Positions 34,607 to 46,574 of a stretch of DNA of 64,000 nt are shown piece after piece. Made by a program: the position numbers and the translations under genes. Each line of letters opens with the position of its first letter. Position 1 is the stretch's first letter. The DNA comes from Pollenia angustigena (Eukaryota; Arthropoda; Insecta; Diptera; Polleniidae): positions 52,174,957 through 52,238,956 of the forward strand of contig OV884059.1 of assembly GCA_930367215.1 (NCBI GenBank), read 5' to 3'. Under the pieces are notes generated by a model, which worked only from the letters and a program-made list of their open reading frames with translations, did no database searches and was not told the origin of the DNA.

Positions 34607-35569
34607 ATGAACATTCGCCCACTACGTTTACATTTCACTCTATTATTGGCAAACCTGCATAATATCATAAATAACATAAACTTTATACTTCTTGTAGAAA
34701 CAAATATTACAAACGAAGAGCAGCATTTATATGGTATTAATGGATTTAGCTCATACTTTCTTAACAGAGACAGTAGAGGTGGAGGTGTAAGAGAAAAAAT
34801 ACTGCATACCAATATAAACATAAACACAAACCCCTTTGAGGCTATTCAAGTAAACGTTACAAATACAACAACAATTTTTCTCTGTTTACAATTTACCGAC
34901 CGCCAAAAACTAACGCAAATGAGTTCGCAATAGAACTTGATAAAACAATAAACACAATTAAAAATAAAAAAAACTTAGTTATTGTTGGTGACATAAATAT
35001 TAATATTCTCAACAAAAATATTACAACAAAATACATGGAAATGATCTCATCAAACGGATTGCAGTGTACAATTAAAGAGATAACAAGAGAAGACATAACA
35101 AAGAAAACAAGCTCTTGCATTGATTACTTGCATATAAGAAACAACAAACCAAACACACAAACACATGCTGCGGTAATCAGAACAAACATATCGGATCATT
35201 ATACACTTTTTCGTTGTGTCAAAGAAGAAGAAGTAAAAGACTAAGTAAAGCAGGGAACGGAAATCCAACCTTTACAGGGCGACAATTTAAAAAGTTTTAA
35301 AGTTAAAAAAAATATTAGAGCAATTAACTGGATTGAATTAGTAGATCAAAATATGAACACTAATGAGATCTTTAACAAAATTAATGAAACATTTAAGAAC
35401 ATTTATGAAAAATCCAAACAACAGTGTAAAATTATCAATAAAAGAAAGCGTAGAAAAGTGAATCCGTGGATGAGTGCGGAATTAATAGAATATTGTGAAA
35501 TTCAGGATAAACTTTATATTAAATGGCTTAATAATAAAAATATTAAAAATTACGAAACTAATTATAAAC
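34607..35569 (+). pseudogene. ORF2: CR1-like LINE ORF2, endonuclease part, unit 2
   Basis: Duplicate of 29967-30929 with identical lesions. This unit is the one physically followed, after the Helitron-like insertion 35569-39638, by the matching reverse transcriptase part, so it represents the original LINE locus. Confidence 0.83.
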
Positions 35570-36810
35570 AAGTAGGAGTGCTATATTCCGCTGTGCCGAA
35601 TCTTATATACCCTTCACCATTGTGCGAGTAGAATAGAGAGCAACTAAATAATTTTTACATATACATACATATTTACAATACTTACAACACGACAACCGGA
35701 TTTGAACTTCGCTTTGCATAAGGACCCAGAATATATATACTTTATAGGGTGTAGGACCTTCGGTGAAGGGTATAAAAAACAATCTTAATTATAAAAAAAA
35801 GAGCAATTTTTGGGATTTCAGTATTTTGATTATAACTCAGCCATTTTAACCGATTTGACAGATTTATATACCGACGTGTTTAAGAAGAAATTTACCATTT
35901 ACTTGAGTTATAAAGCTTGGACTCGAGGAGACCTATGGTACGCGAGAGTGGGTATTAAAAAAAAAATTTAATTTTGGTCATAATTTTTTTGTATCTGAAC
36001 CGATTTTCCCGAGTTTTTTATAAAATATGTTCTACTATATTTTGGTATATAAGTCATATCCATAGGACGTATGACAGCCCTAAAATTTAGGTTTTTATAC
36101 AATTTTTAATTTTTTTTTTGTACGGGAGGTACCACGCCCACTTCTCCAATCCCGCCCACATTTTGTAGGGTGGTGTGTATTGACAACCTAAATGTGTGTA
36201 CCTAATTTGGAAACTTTGGCTCTTGCCGTTCTCCAGATATACAGTAAAAAGCAATAAAAATACAACAACAAGGGATTTTTAGAAAAAAATTAGAGGCAGT
36301 CGTGGTTTTTTGATCATATCTCAGCTATTTCTGGACCGCTCTTGCTGAATTTTAATAGCACGAAATGGTGGACTATACGTGACATAAATGTAAAACAACC
36401 TAGCCGCTATCATGTCTGGAGTCTCCGGAAAACACATATCAAACGTAAGACTGACGGACGGACAGACGGACGGACATGGTTAAATCAAGTTCTCTCCTCA
36501 TAAGGACCCAGAATATATATGTATACTTTATAGGGTCTTAGATCAATATTGCAGAAATTACAAACGGAATGACAAACTTATATATACCCTTTTCCACCTG
36601 TGGTGAAGGGTATAATAAAATAAGTAAAAAAAAAAATGAAATCAATAAAAATAAGGGTATAAAAAGGGTAAATTAAAAGGCGTTAATATGTATAATATGC
36701 GTATATGAAGTTCATAAATATATTTTAAAAAGTGAAAAACTGACCAATTTCTTTTTAGATAAAAAGAATTTATAAAAAACAAAAAATAAAAAACAAAAAA
36801 AAAATGGAAT

Positions 36811-36890
36811 GAATGGGATTCAAAACAGTAAACCAATAAGAAATTGTTAGGAGGCAGACCGTTTAGACCGTTCGACCATCGAACCGCATG
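36811..36890 (-). repeat. Decayed tRNA-like module, unit 2
   Basis: Copy of 32178-32262 in the second duplicate, with the same mutated B box. Confidence 0.5.
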
Positions 36891-37223
36891 TAAAGCCGTT
36901 GTTGATTTGAGTATGTGATATCAATAATTATTAATAGTAAATTAAAGTGTTTGTTGTTTGTGTATAATACAGAAGGTAATATTAAATAAAAAAAAAAAAG
37001 TTTACCGCAAGTATTTTCAATGAAAAAAACCACAAAAAAAACAACACACAACTATTTTACAGGGTTACCATTAACCGTTTTGAAACGTGAACTGTCGTTT
37101 TGGTTAATAAAAGTCGCAAACCAATTTAAATGTTTTTTATTTATCAATAATACAACATAAACATACCAAGAAATTGCTTAAATTGTGTATGCTTTTAAAT
37201 CGCTTTTGTGCAGAAGATATTAT

Positions 37224-37419
37224 CAGGCCTGTTCTGAAAATCACTTTAACTCAAATCACGTGATTTGAAATCACATGTGCCTACTAAAATCACACGTGTG
37301 ATATTTTAGCGTCCCGTTTTTGTGTGATCTTCAATTGCAGAAAGCACACCAAGAAACACAACAACGGTATGACTTTCAAAACACCACAAAGTCACAGGTG
37401 TGATTTCAGAGCAGGCCCG
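37224..37419. mobile_element. 196-bp MITE with CAGGCCTG-type ends
   Basis: Left end CAGGCCTGTTCTGAAAATCA and right end TGATTTCAGAGCAGGCCCG are imperfect inverted repeats. The parallel sequence at 49760-49800 lacks it and shows the empty site. The interior has repeated CACGTG-like palindromes. An 8-bp hAT-like duplication is possible but blurred by AT-rich flanks. Confidence 0.75.
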
Positions 37420-39250
37420 TATATATGAATATATTTTTGTATAAATTGTCTAAAAAAGTGACTTATATGTTATCAATGTCAACAATAAAAAGGCAAAGAT
37501 TGCTTTTAATATTTTGACGACACTAGATCACTGTTCGTTATGTTAGCGGTTTTTTGTAGTCGTAACATTAGATGATGAGGGCATTTCTAATATTCCCTAA
37601 ATACAATTTTTTTTAAAAGTAGATAACCCTGCTTGTTTGTATGGTTTTTAAGCAGTGTGACCATTTTGGCAATTTTGCAGCTTAACTTAGATTAAAAATT
37701 TTAATTTAGCTAAAATACTTTCATTAAGCGCTTCGCATTTTTTTAAGCATTTTAATTAAATGTGTCTAGCTTTTTTAGAATTCTTTTAAAAATTGAAGAA
37801 TAGGTATTGATATAACTTAAGTTTTTTATGTATTATAATAAATTATAATAAATTTTGACTAAAAAAAATAGTTGTAGTCAAAATGAAATTTCGTATGGAA
37901 ATGGATAATTCTTATTTTATTGTAAAAAAAATTTCATTTTATTTTTTTACAAGACGATAACCCTGCATGTTTGGGCGATTTTTAATGAAGACTTTTAAGT
38001 AGTGTGGGAATTTTTTATTTTTGAAAGTAAATTCAGCACCAAAAACTTAGATTTAGCTGTAAAATTTCCATTTGGCATTTTATTAGCTTTTTAGAAAAAT
38101 TTTTAAGCTTCTTTTGATTAATTTTTAAAGTTGGATGGAATAGACTTAGCGATTAAAACTAAAATAAATTGTTATAAACTAACTTTTACGCAATTAATGA
38201 TGACTGTTTTTTTAAAATATAAAAAGAATAATCTGGTCTAAATATGTCTGTAAATTCTTTTAAATCGAAATAGCTATAAAACCGTTTGTATTTTGTTTTT
38301 ATTAGAGGGCCTTCCAATTTCAAGGTTAACCAATTGTGGTATTTATATCTGATGCTATATCAAATCTACCTAAATACTTGTTTAAATATTACCATTTATT
38401 TTAATTTTGTTTAAAATGAGTCACTTAAATGTATAAGGATTTAAAACAATATAATGAACAACTTTAAGAATTATTTGTAGCGTTTTCAAAATAATTTTTA
38501 GCATTTCTTTGCCTTGCCTAATGTCAGAGTAAGCTGTGAACAAATTTTAAGATCTGTTTCTATGTCATTGGTTTCGTCAATAAAATTATTCAAACTTAAA
38601 TGTTTCTAGCTTTTTGATTAAATTAAACATTTACGTACTCAAATACTTATTGTTGAATGTTTTGTTTTCAAGTAACAAATGGGATTTTTTTTAGAAATAA
38701 TAAGATTTTTTAAAAATAATATGGCAACACGTGTAAGATTTTTGAATTGAAATGTAAGAAGAGATGATCAAAACATAGCAACAATCCGTCTCTAAAACTG
38801 AAAAAAACAACCATCATGAAAACAATGCCTACCAATACACATAAATAACTTTTGCATATTCGTACATACTACATACTTAGGTATTTACATTTAAGCCAAA
38901 AACAAATTGTAAAATATGGTTTTTGTTTCACATGTAAGGCGAACGATTCATATTTATATTGTCAATAAAATGAAAAAATCAAAAATCGCTGATTAATTTG
39001 AAAATCGTTTATATAAATATTTATAAAAAAAGTTAAAAAATTTTTTGTTTGGAAAAGGTGGAGATGCCGATATTTGAACCCCGACAATATAACAAACAAA
39101 CCTTCTTGGGCAACCGCCCAGACCATTGATCTATTAACGTTGTTAAAAATAAACAATTATAGTATAATATACTCCGTCATATTATTAGTTTAATATGTAG
39201 GTATGTATTTTTCAATTAAAGCGAACAATCATGTACAAGCATGTGTACAT
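37420..39250. repeat. Copy R1 of the long Helitron-like noncoding region
   Basis: Parallel to 49800-51960 (R2) and 61137-63180 (R3). All share, in order, CTTTTAATATT.TGACGAC, AGAGGGCCTTCCAATTTCAA and AGATCTGTTTCTATGTCATT. No ORF is conserved among the copies, so this is noncoding filler of the element. Confidence 0.8.
39058..39135 (-). repeat. tRNA-like module in R1
   Basis: Minus-strand tRNA-like head, B box altered to GGGGTTCAAATATC. Homologous to the modules at 51768-51842 and 63001-63069. Confidence 0.5.
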
Positions 39251-39635
39251 GTTTCTTATGCTTAACATTCAACACGTTCAAATAAAAAAACAAAAAAACA
39301 ACAACCACAAGGGATTTTTTTGGTAAAATTAGAGGCAAACGTGGTTTTTTTGGTCATATCTAAGCCATTTGTGGACAGATCTTGCTGAATTTCAATAGCA
39401 AGAAATGGTGGACTGTATGTAACATAAATGTAAATCAACCTAGCCGCTATCATGTCTGGATTATCCCGAAAACACATATCAAACGTAAGACGGACAGACG
39501 GACATCGTTAAATCAACTTCTCTTCTCATATGGACCCAGAATATATATACTTTATGGGGTCTAAAATCAATATTGTGGAAATTACAAACGTTATGACAAA
39601 CTTATATATACCCTTTTACACCTGTGGTGAAGGGT

Positions 39636-41104
39636 ATAAAAATTTCGAAACTGCAAAAAACTCTTATTTTAGAAGAAAATTCCAAGAAAACGCAAACAAT
39701 ATAAGAGCTACATGGCAATTGGTAAATGAAATAACTGGTAGAAAAATAACAAATATTGACATTACGTTACTTAACTCGCTTAAGAATGATAACATTAAAA
39801 ATATCGCAAACAAGTTTGCAACAAATTTTAATAAAAACGTTAGTAAAATGTTGCATAAGTGTAATATTAAAACATGTCTGAACACGCCAACGACCATTTT
39901 AAGCTCCATGTTCTTATCTCCTGCAACTGAAGATGCGGTTTTTAACGTTTTAAAACACCTAAAAACACAAAAAGGAGCTGGAGCTGATGGAATTAGGCCA
40001 AAAGATCTAAAATATATCGCTACTATTCTAACACCTGCAATAACAACCTTCATAAATTCAAGTATAACAAACAGTAACATACCAAATATGTTAAAAACTT
40101 CATTAATACGCCCAATTTATAAAAGTGGAACCAAAAACGACATTAATAATTACAGACCTATTGCGATATTACCAGTGATTGAGAAAGTACTGGAAGAGAT
40201 AGTAGTAATAAGATTAAACGAATTTCTCACAAAATTTTAAATTATTGATCCTAACCAGTATGGCTTTCAAAAAGGAAGAAACATTAATAAATTATTAGGT
40301 GATTTTTCGCACCACATAAATACTTGCTTAGGTGAAAATTTACACTGCTTGGCTCTTTTCCTCGATTTTAGTAAAGCTTTCGATACTCTTTCGCATACGA
40401 ATTTATTAAGAATGCTAGAACGAAACGGCGTTAGAGGAAAATGCCTGGACTGGTTCAAAGATTACTTAAGCCTCAGAACCTTCCGAGTTCAAATATGTCA
40501 GACACTTAGTGATGAAACTAACACAACTAATGGTGTTCCCCAAGGTTCAAAACTTGGACCAATTCTGTATCTCATATATGCCAATGAGATGTTAAAAGTC
40601 CTCAAAGAATGTTCTGCGTTTGCTTACGCTAATGATACAGCCATAATAGTATCTAACAAAAATATTGATATCGCTTACGTTAAAATGCAAAATCAGCTAA
40701 ACCAAATAACAAATTGGTGCCATGATAATGGACTTGTTATAAATGCCGCAAAAACAAAGGTTATGCACATTAAACCACCCCATCTCAACTCTATAGATAA
40801 AAATATAATTTTTCATGATTACCAATGTCTTCACAACAATAGCTACACAGATACTTGCACTACCACAATAGAATTGGTTAAAACTTATAAATATCTAGGA
40901 GTATATGTTGATGACAACTTTAAATGGCTCTCCCACGCTCAATATCTCTCAAAGAAACTGCGTAAATCAGCCTACAGTTTGTATCATCTAAGTAACTGTT
41001 CAACGTTTGATGTTCTCAAACAGGCATACTTTTCACTAGCAGAATCTAATATTAGCCACGGAATTACTGCATGGGGAAATGCAACATATTGCAGATCCCT
41101 ATAA
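39636..41104 (+). pseudogene. ORF2: CR1-like LINE ORF2, reverse transcriptase part; active site YADD changed to YAND
   Basis: Continuation of the ORF2 interrupted at 35569. Motifs: NNIRATWQLVNEITGRKITN, KGAGADGIRPKDL, INNYRPIAILPVIEKVL, LFLDFSKAFDTLSH, NGVPQGSKLGPILYLIYAN and AYANDTAI. The second catalytic block reads YAND where the other copy at 56265-56290 has YADD, so the enzyme would be dead. In-frame TAA codons lie at 40238-40240 and 41102-41104 and the frame continues after each. Beyond the second stop it leads into an Asn/Thr-rich spacer. Confidence 0.87.
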
Positions 41105-41930
41105 CAAACACAAAACCAAATACTTAAAATAATAGTTAAAAACAAGCACCACAACCAACAACAACAACTACTAGAATCAGTTTATACTAACACGAGCAAC
41201 ACACAAAATATGTCGTACAACAATTTACCTCTTGAAAATGCAAGTAACAACAACATAAACATAAATACCAACAATACGTACACCGGCACACAACACATAA
41301 ATACCAATACTAGCAATAACACATACACCAACAACAGCAGCAACACAACAAACACATACACCTACAACAATAGTGTGATCATTAATACACAAAACCTATT
41401 AAATAGTAAAAACGGCAACCATACAATTAACTACAACACTCAAAATATATTACACACAAGCATAACTGACAACCAAAACGTAAACAACAACACATTGTCA
41501 ACAATACACTCGTAAACAACACCCAAGGTAACAACAACCCACATTTAAAAAACATCACATGCCTGAACCACCACAACAACTATTCACCAGTAAACAACGA
41601 TCAAAACAATAACTCACGTACAAATAACAACACTCACGTCATCAATAACACACATATTAACAACAACATGAATAACAATAATATCCACGTAAACAACACA
41701 TATAATACAACTGAAAATATGTCGATTATCAATCCAAACAACTATAGAAATATCAACACAATCACCTACAACATCTTAAATAATAACGCCAATAGCAACA
41801 TACATACCAGCAACAATATACATACATTTCATCAACAATACGCATATAAATAACAGCACGCAAATCAATTGAAATATTATAAACACCAATACAACCAACA
41901 CATACACCAACAACTCTCAATATATACTAC
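41105..41930 (+). repeat. Asn/Thr-rich low-complexity spacer of the LINE ORF2
   Basis: A long run of AAC/ACA/AAT codons coding for Asn, Thr, Ile and Tyr (for example NINTNNTYTGTQHIN). It is in frame with the reverse transcriptase to 41515, then frame-shifted (41668-41853). The equivalent spacer in the second copy is at about 56850-57780. In both it sits between the reverse transcriptase and the conserved C-terminal domain. Confidence 0.8.
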
Positions 41931-41934
41931 CCCT

Positions 41935-43077
41935 CCAAGCAATTGGCAAAGTATATTTCGATTATCATCTTAATTTGCACTACTTTGTCACATTTGGTAG
42001 TTAAACAGTAGATTTTGCGGAATTAAGCAACAACAAAATACGTTAGAATCGAATAATGAGTTCTAAGATTATACTTTTTCGTCACTTTAAAAAGTTGTTC
42101 AGCTAATTGTAGCAGTTATTTAATTGCAACAACAGCAAAAATGAATAAAAATGCGGTTAAAAAGTGAATACCAAGTACAAAAGCAATTTGCCTAAGTTAT
42201 GGCAGTTTTACTTAAATTTCATTATGATCGGTGGTGCGTGATTGTGAAATAGAATAAGCTGTAAAATAAAGTTAAATATTAAATAGTTATATTGTACTCA
42301 AAGTTAAGACCCCGCCGGATCCAAAAGTTACCGCACGTTCTAATACACAAATTTATTAAATGAGTGCACAAATCAGCCCAAACTCACTCTTCTGGTAGAT
42401 TGGGTAAATTTTTAATAATTAAGCCAATAAAAGTGAACTAAAAAAAATGATTATTGTCTTTTTTAAAGGATATTGGTGATTTTTTAAACTGTTTGTTTAT
42501 TCAATGACTAATAATTTTTGTTGAAAATTAGTATTTATATTTTTCTAGTGATAACTTGTGAAAAAAAATTATAAAATAATTTTTGCAAAGCATTAAAAAA
42601 ATATGCTAGTTATTATATGATGAATCTTTCATAAGCTTTGTGTTAGATCAAAATTTTCACTTTCTGTAAATTTCTTTTAAAAAAAATTTGTCCACATTAG
42701 GTTTTTAACTTTAAAACATTAATGGACAATTTTACCAATTTATTTAAATATCAATTTATGCTAAAAATAGGTTTTTCATGTCAAATTAAACAAAATTATA
42801 TGAAAAACTATGTATATTTAAAAACGAATTTATATTTAAAAAGAGTTGGTGAAATTGGCCATAACAATTGTTTTGCCTAATGTACTGTAGATTTTAAGTT
42901 ATTTGTAAAAGTTTCAGCTCAGTTATTTTTTATTTTACTTAGACTCGTCTAACAAAAACAAAGAAAGATAAACAGTAAAATGGCCCACTTTTTATTATAA
43001 AGAACAAAGCGATACTACTAAATTCAATTAATATTCAACCACCAAAGCGCTCTAATTCGTCATAAAATTTAGACACT
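41935..43077. other. Unassigned 1.1-kb insert in the LINE
   Basis: AT-rich sequence with no coding frame and no recognised ends, lying between the Asn-rich spacer and the first PIF/Harbinger element. It may continue at 44229-44385 on the other side of that element. Its identity is unknown. Confidence 0.4.
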
Positions 43078-44228
43078 CACCCTTATTCTATTTGGCGTCG
43101 GCAATAACAACGGCAGTTTTAAGGCAACGGCAATTCTTATCAAAGACAACATCAATTCTATGTTAAATTGGTATTTTGTAAGAGTATTATGACGCCGTTG
43201 ACTATTTATCGATAATGTTAATAAAATACAGCACACATCTATAATATTAAAATCATCTGATTCATTTTGTTTACTTTTTTTTATAAGAAAAAAAATTCTG
43301 TGCTGTTTATGCAAAATTTTAAGTTAAATAAAAATTGGTTTGTAAAAAAAATAATGTTTAAATAAAATTTTTTTTTTATTATATTAAATATTCCCAAGTG
43401 CCTAATGGATTTTTTTAACCTTTTTAAGATTTGAAAGTTATTTTCGGCTGAATAAACTTTCTTGTAAACATGTGTTGGAAATAGTAGAGCCTCATTTAAA
43501 AACGGGAACGTTTGTTCCAAACACAATATATTTGCAGCAACATTGCGTTTTTTGGCCCAGAGAAATTATTTCAACTTTTGACTGTCCCAGCCACAAGTTT
43601 AAAAATTTTGTCTGAGACTCTAGAAGTCATGAAGAGAGAACTTTGTCCACAGTGGATAAATTAAAGTGGCATTTATTTGAAAAGCAGCATTTCCAGGTGT
43701 AATTGGCTGTGTGGACGGAACGTACATCAAAATTTTAGCTCAAAAAAAAAAAAAAAAACTAGACCACCATCTCTTCTTTAATCGCAAGGGATATTTAATT
43801 TATTAGGAAAACAGACCCTGCATAATTCTCTGACTAGTAATGGATTTTTAACAAGCTCTTCCACTAGCTTCTCGAACTGGCACTTAGTTGTTATTTGAAT
43901 TTTTTCAATTATATCCACAAAAAATATATCAAAACACAACACAAATGAAGCAAAATATCAAAACCGCCGTAGAAATCAAAATTGCAGCCAACCATATCGT
44001 AAATTTTTTAAAACACGACACAAAGCAGCATAAGACAACACTAAAAATGCCGACGACAAAATCAAGGGCAATTTAAGGCAACAGCAACGCCAATTTTTCT
44101 TAGAAAATGCCAAACATATGTTAACAGTCATCGAAATATGGCAATATTGCCAACGGGAATACGAAATTGAAACAAAACATAAAAAACGGCGTTGTCAACT
44201 GTGGACGACGCCAAATAGAATAAGGGTG
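43078..44228 (+). mobile_element. PIF/Harbinger-type derivative A with transposase remnant
   Basis: Ends CACCCTTATTCTATTTGGCG and CGCCAAATAGAATAAGGGTG are inverted repeats, with ACT on both sides as a 3-bp duplication. Inside, near 43690-43740, a frame reads FPGVIGCVDGTYIKILA, the first catalytic Asp region of HARBI1/PIF transposases (DDE_Tnp_4 type), followed by a F-FNRKGY-like block. Stops and a shortened length show a non-autonomous, decayed derivative. Confidence 0.85.
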
Positions 44229-44489
44229 ACTAAGTAGATTCTTAATGGAAATATTACCATAGTGGGACACTTCTTCCCGAACGATGTGACTACATCAATA
44301 AGAATTGAATAGCAGATGCGATAGATTTTTGCTAAATGGGGAAACTATTAAGATTCTTTTTCGATCGATTGTTTGCAGGGACAGAACACAAATAACAAAA
44401 GCACCAATACAGTCAACCGCAACAGGAACACTGGCAATACCATACCTACATTTAACAATGCAAACACTAACATCAATTCACGATATAAT
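44229..44489. other. Spacer between the two Harbinger copies
   Basis: 261 bp. The right half (44386-44489) is rich in AACA/ACAAT and resembles the Asn-rich LINE spacer. The left half may belong to the unassigned insert. Confidence 0.5.
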
Positions 44490-45675
44490 CACCCTTATTC
44501 TTTTTGGCGTCGTCAACAGTTGACAACACCGTTTTTTATGTTTTGTTTCAATTTCGTATTCCCGTTGGCAATATTGCCATATTTCGATGACTGTTAACAT
44601 ATGTTTGGTATTTTCTAAGAAAAATTGGCGTTGCTGTTGCCTTAAATTGCCCTTGATTTTGTCGTCGGCATTTTTAGTGTTGTCTTATGCTGCTTTGTGT
44701 CGTGTTTTAAAAAATTTACGTTATGGTTGGCTGCAATTTTGATTTCTACGGCGGTTTTGATATTTTTCTTCATTTGTGTTGTGTTTTGATATATTTTTTG
44801 TGGATATAATTGAAAAAATTCAAATAACAACTAAGTGCCAGTTCGAGAGGCTAGTGGAAGAGCTTGTTAAAAATCCATTACTAGTCAGAGAATTATGCAG
44901 GGTCTGTTTTCCTAATAAATTAAATATCCCTTGCGATTAAAGAAGAGATGGTGGTCTTGTTTTTTTTTTTTTTTTTTTTTTTTTTTGGAGCTAAAATTTT
45001 GATGTGGGTTCCGTCCACACAGCCAATTACACCTGGAAATGCTGCTTTTCAAAGAAATGCCACTTTAATTTATCCATTGTGGACAAAGTTCTATCTTCAT
45101 GACTTCCAGAGTCTCAGACAAAATTTTTAAACTTGTGGCTGGGACAGTCAAAAGTTGAAATAATTTTCAACGCTGAGCTGGTACGATCCCTGGGCCAAAA
45201 AACGCAATGTTGCTGCAAATATATTGTGTTTGGAACAAACGTTCCCTTTTTTAAGCTCTACTATTTCCAACACATGTTTAAAAGAAAGTTTATTCAGCCG
45301 AAAATAACTTTCAAATCTTAAAAACGTTAAAAAAAAATCCATTAGGCACTTGGGAATAATTAATACAATAAAAAAAAAAAAAATTTATTTAAACATTATT
45401 TTTTTTACAAACTAATATTTATTTAACTTAAAATTTTGCATAAACAGCACAGAATTTTTTTTTCTTAGAAAAAAAAAAGGAAACAAAATGAATCAGATGA
45501 TTTTAATATTAGAGATGTGTGCTGTATTTTATTAACATTATCGATAAATAGTCAACGGCGTCATAATACTCTTACAAAATACCAATTTAACATAGAATTG
45601 ATGTTGTCTTTGATAAGAATTGCCGTTGCCTTAAAACTGCCGTTGTTATTGCCGACGCCAAATAGAATAAGGGTG
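44490..45675 (-). mobile_element. PIF/Harbinger-type derivative B, inverted relative to A
   Basis: A second copy of the same element in opposite orientation, flanked by AAT on both sides (3-bp duplication). The minus-strand remnant reads FPGVIGCVDGTHIKILAP near 45045-44995, slightly better preserved than in A. A poly-T run at 44961-44986 is an expanded A-tract of the transposase remnant. Confidence 0.85.
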
Positions 45676-46018
45676 AATAATAACGGAAACAACACTAACG
45701 CAAACGATATTGCAACCAACCTTAAGATATTAAATGTCAAAAGTATTTACCACTATACACTTATCAACGAGTTTTATAACGATCGTAGATACTTTAAGCC
45801 AATAAACCATGCTTACAACACTAGGCAACGAGCAGAAGGACGGTATCATGTGGAACTTCATCAAAATAAATATGGCAAAAATTCGTTCAAAACAACGCTT
45901 CCTAATATTTGCAACAGCATACCAACACAACTATTTAATATTACCAATCCATACAGAAGAAAAACTTACTTAAAGGAATATCTTATTAGCACACAAGGAA
46001 AAATCTAATAACTAAACT
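45676..46018 (+). pseudogene. Conserved C-terminal domain of the CR1-like LINE ORF2
   Basis: After a last Asn-rich stretch the frame reads LKILNVKSIYHYTLINEFYN, HAYNTRQRAEGRYHVELH, YGKNSFKTTLPNICNSIP and ends at a TAA near 46008. This block occurs at the C terminus of many CR1/L2-type ORF2 proteins (family knowledge). It matches 57806-58042 in the second copy. The 3' UTR and tail seen in the second copy are missing here, because Penelope sequence begins at about 46019. Confidence 0.8.
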
Positions 46019-46523
46019 ATATACATAGTTAAATATGTAGATGATATCTTAGCGATCATCAAATCGGACGACCAAGAAGAAATTTTGTCCACATTTAACA
46101 AGTATTATCCTAAGATACAATTTACAATTGAAAGGGAGACTAATCAGGAAATAGCGTACTTGGACACCAAACTAATTCGAAGGAAAAATTCGATAATTTT
46201 TGACTGGTTCGCTAAGAAGACCTCATCAGGAAGTATAATGAATTTCCACGCAACCCAACCGAAAAATCAAATAATTAACACTGCTAAAAATTTCATCTCC
46301 AGGATTTTACACATAAGCGATGAACTTTTTCACACTAAAAACAAAAATATAATTTTTAATATCCTTTAAAGCAATAGTTTCCCAAATAAACTTATATCAA
46401 CACTAATAGAAGACACAATTACGCAAATAAAAAACAAAAATGATAGTAACACCACTAATATAGAAAAAGAACAAAAATATTTTTACAGTGTAAAATACAT
46501 CCCTGGCCTCACTGATAATAAAA
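46019..46523 (+). pseudogene. Penelope-like element, reverse transcriptase fragment
   Basis: The frame begins VKYVDDILAIIKSDDQEEI (catalytic YVDD) and continues STFNKYYPKIQFTIERETNQ, IAYLDTKLIRR, FHATQPKNQIINTAKNFISR, a block typical of Penelope-like reverse transcriptases, with a stop near 46369. Another in-register piece runs to 46523, where a Helitron-like element interrupts. The 5' part is missing. This is a distinct retroelement class, not a LINE. Confidence 0.85.
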
Positions 46524-46574
46524 CAAGTAAGAGTGCTATATTCGGCTATGCCGAATCTTAAATACCCTTCACCA

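Larger units (their letters stand above)
32570..37193. repeat. Unit 2 of the 4.63-kb tandem duplication
   Basis: Joined to unit 1 through the short segment GTATGTGTA at 32561-32569. At its right end the sequence runs on into Helitron-like DNA that also continues the same way at 49740, so unit 2 keeps the ancestral right-hand junction and unit 1 carries the new one. Confidence 0.95.
35569..39638 (+). mobile_element. Composite Helitron-like (DINE-1/mini-me type) insertion in the LINE
   Basis: The LINE coding sequence is broken at 35569 and resumes at about 39636. The insertion starts CAAGTAGGAGTGCTATATTC and ends TGGTGAAGGGTATAAA. Internal 3' ends at 35776 and 36615 show that shorter related elements are nested in it. 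It is noncoding, with tRNA-like modules at 36811-36890 and 39058-39135, GTCY repeats with the mini-me core near 36451-36530 and 39490-39560, and a MITE at 37224-37419. Confidence 0.8.

Noticed and set aside
39530..39640. Start of a reading frame upstream of the LINE reverse transcriptase
   Set aside because: The first 35 codons are Helitron-like noncoding DNA read through; the LINE coding sequence begins at about 39636.
39664..40080. Minus-strand frame of 138 codons
   Set aside because: Antisense shadow of the LINE reverse transcriptase.
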